NCBI GenBank assembly: GCA_911728455.2
Contig: OU452223.1
Span: 4,982,174-5,046,173 of the forward strand
Length of the DNA stretch: 64,000 nt
Direction: 5' to 3'
Source: Marthasterias glacialis
Lineage: Eukaryota > Echinodermata > Asteroidea > Forcipulatida > Asteriidae
Notes under the pieces: generated by a model
The model's database searches: none
Seen by the model: the letters and a program-made list of their open reading frames with translations, nothing else
Told to the model about the DNA's origin: nothing
Translations under genes and position numbers: made by a program
Shown here: piece after piece, positions 58,401-61,400 of the stretch
Numbering within the stretch: the first letter of the stretch is position 1
Layout of the letters: each line of letters starts with the position of its first letter

Positions 58401-61400
58401 ATGTCAGGTTATCTAAGCCTGCAACTTGTTCGATCAAAAACACAGAATTGTAGGTTTTCTTCCCAGTAAAAACTGTGATTGAATCAGGGACAGAACTCTG
58501 TGTTTATGGAAAGTATTTGATGCCTAAAAATGAAACTTTTTTTTCAAGTTTTTCATGGATGATTATATTGGTGTGATGCTCTCTATCTAGCAGTGGTATT
58601 AATTTTGTTTAAACTACTTAAAACATTGGTATTTTCTTTTTTGTTTGCGGCTGTCCATGATATTGCTCTACAAGTTGAAGTGCTGTATCTTCTGCCATCA
58701 AATATTTAGGGTCTTGTCAAAATTATATCAGGACAGATAATCCGAAAACATTGGTATTTTTGTTGGCTCTCAATAGGTTTCTGTTTCTATGGTAGACATT
58801 GTTCTACTCGCTAAATGGAACACAGTTCTCTGGAACATAGACAGGCTTTTTGTTGATGCACCCCTCTGAGCACTCTGCGGTTTGACTGGCTGATTATATG
58901 TAGTATAAACGAACTTGTGGTTCGGAGCAAGCTGGAAGGTTTGGAGGTCATTGATGTGCAGAAGGACGTTCATACACAGTACTAAAGTTGGTCTAAAGTT
59001 GGTCTAATTCAACTTAGACTGGTTCTGTTTTAACTCTTTTGCATCTGAACGGAAAACAAGTTAGACCGGAACAGGTCTAAACCCCAAAACTTTGACTGTC
59101 CAGTGGGATGATCTAAGTCAAAATCACTTCAGGTTAATCTTTTAACATGGTGTGTGGACAGAATGACATCCGGTTTTAAGTCTTTCCTGTTACTGTTGAC
59201 CTGTAAATATACCGGTTGTTGTATATTGGGTCATGATGCTGTGTTGACCTCTTAAAACCAAAGATAAACCGTATGAGGTTTAACTTTAGACTGTCTGAAC
59301 ACAAGGTTGGTTTTTTTTTACGACAGCTTCCCTGCTGCTCCTAAAAGTTAGACCGGTTTTGGTCTAACTTTAGTACTGTGTCTGAACGTACTCTAGTGCA
59401 GCTACACCCGACCTTGAAACCGCAAATCAGCCCTGTAGAGACCCCCTGCTTGATTTCCAGAAGATAGTAAGTTAAGTCTTTGCAGTTTGTAAAAAAAATG
59501 GTATCTGGAGGAAGCAAGCTACTCTGAACTTCTCCCATGGTTTCTAGTCAATCAACAGTGGGTGACAAAACTCGTCACGCACTCTTTTTACTGGTAGTCC
59601 TGGATTCATTTTGACAAGGTTCCTTACTCTAAATTCTAAATTGATTTTGGTAAAAGCGAACAATTATTTCTACTTACAAGTTCGAATCTGAGCAGTTGTG
59701 GAGACAGCCGGCACTAGTCCCAATGACGTGAGTCTAACATCATACAAGGTACCCGGCTGCAAATCAGTGAACTCAGTTCTACGCTCAAGTGGAGTTAGTT
59801 GCTGCTGCATGGACGTGCTTCCCTGCGACAGCGTCACCCTGTAGCCTGTAATCGAGTCCACAGCACCAAACTTGATAGCTATGGAGGTCTCGGTGACAAG
59901 GTGTGGGTAGATCCTGCCTCGACTACCTGGATCTGTGACAGAAAAGGCATGCATCAAAAATACCAGCTAATATGATGCAGCATTTTTATTCTTTCTCTTT
60001 ACCAGATAAGAGTGCAGAAGCATATTGTTAATTATGTTGGTAAAAAGTTGGGATCCGATCATTACAACCTCTTTCTCAACGTAGGTCTGTAGCTGGCCTC
60101 TGTCTTTTCTACAGATATTTTCATGGTAAATGTGCCACTGGTGTGTTCGATTTGGTTTCTCCTATCAGGGTAATTGAGCGTGAGACTTTCTGCCTGTTCT
60201 CACAAACACACTCTAGATTTGCCGAGTTGCATCTCTTTGGAACTCCTTGCCTGGTGCATGTTTTCCTCCATCCTACACTGCTTCAAGAGGAATATCAATT
60301 CCTACCTTCACCTCCCCTGAGTCGTCCTCATTTGATATATTTTCTTCTTGAAGCCCCTTACCTAGAGTGGCTTTTCGCCTTGTTTGGGGCGAACTTGCAT
60401 ACAAAAAGTATTTTAAAAAACTAAATTGTCTCCTAAATGGAACCAAAAGGATATTTGAACGGCGCTAGTATCTGCCTAATGCAAGCACCTGTGGTGTGAC
60501 GTGGCTGAGCGGGCAAGCGCACTGGATTCAAGCTCTGGTGTTTCTTACCAGCAGAGTGTGGGTTCGAGTCCCCGTCTTGACACTTGTGTCCTTAAGCAAG
60601 ACACTTAACCAGTTTCGCTCTATGGCCTTAGGTTTCGAGTGTTGTATAATGCATGTAAAAAGAACCCAGTACACTTGTCGTTAAGAGAAAGGGTTGGCTG
60701 CTGATTGTGCCACAGCACCTTGTAAACTGTTAAATGGTGCTGTGGGAGCCAACCCATGGAGCAAAGCTTAGGGGAGGACAGAGCACAAGCTACAGTGGCG
60801 TTCTGAAGAAGGATTCTGGAGTGGAGAACTTGGCAGAGCTAGCTGCCTGTATTGACGACAGGGATAATTGGAGACGCGGAAGAATAGCATGCTTGCGTGC
60901 GACTTGACTGACTGACATGGTGCTATGTAAATGAATGGGTCTTATATTTCGAACACTACCTTGTAGAACAAATAATGAGTGCTTTGAGATGCCATCTGGT
61001 GTGATAAAGCGCTATATATGCCAGCAAGTCCTTCTCTATCGAGAGAAGTTTCCTGGTTTTGAATTTACACATTACTAAGATTAATTTTAAGACGAGCTAA
61101 CCATTGAACTGTTCTTCGATGCTAAGCTTGTGATGTTACACTATTAACTACGATGGTATTAAAAGAAGACTTATCTCCAAATGAATCTTAATTTTTGAAA
61201 TCAAACTTGGAGCTCTCTACATATGTTAATCACATGGAACCTACAGCTTAAAACCCAACTATACACTAATCTGAGCAGCTCGCTCACGGTGGTTTAGACT
61301 ACCGCAGCTATGGCCGCCGCACACACGTGCAACGCGACAATAAAGCGTCAGCCACGCATATGTACAAATCAGCATGGGGGATTCAGTGCGTGTGCGTCGA

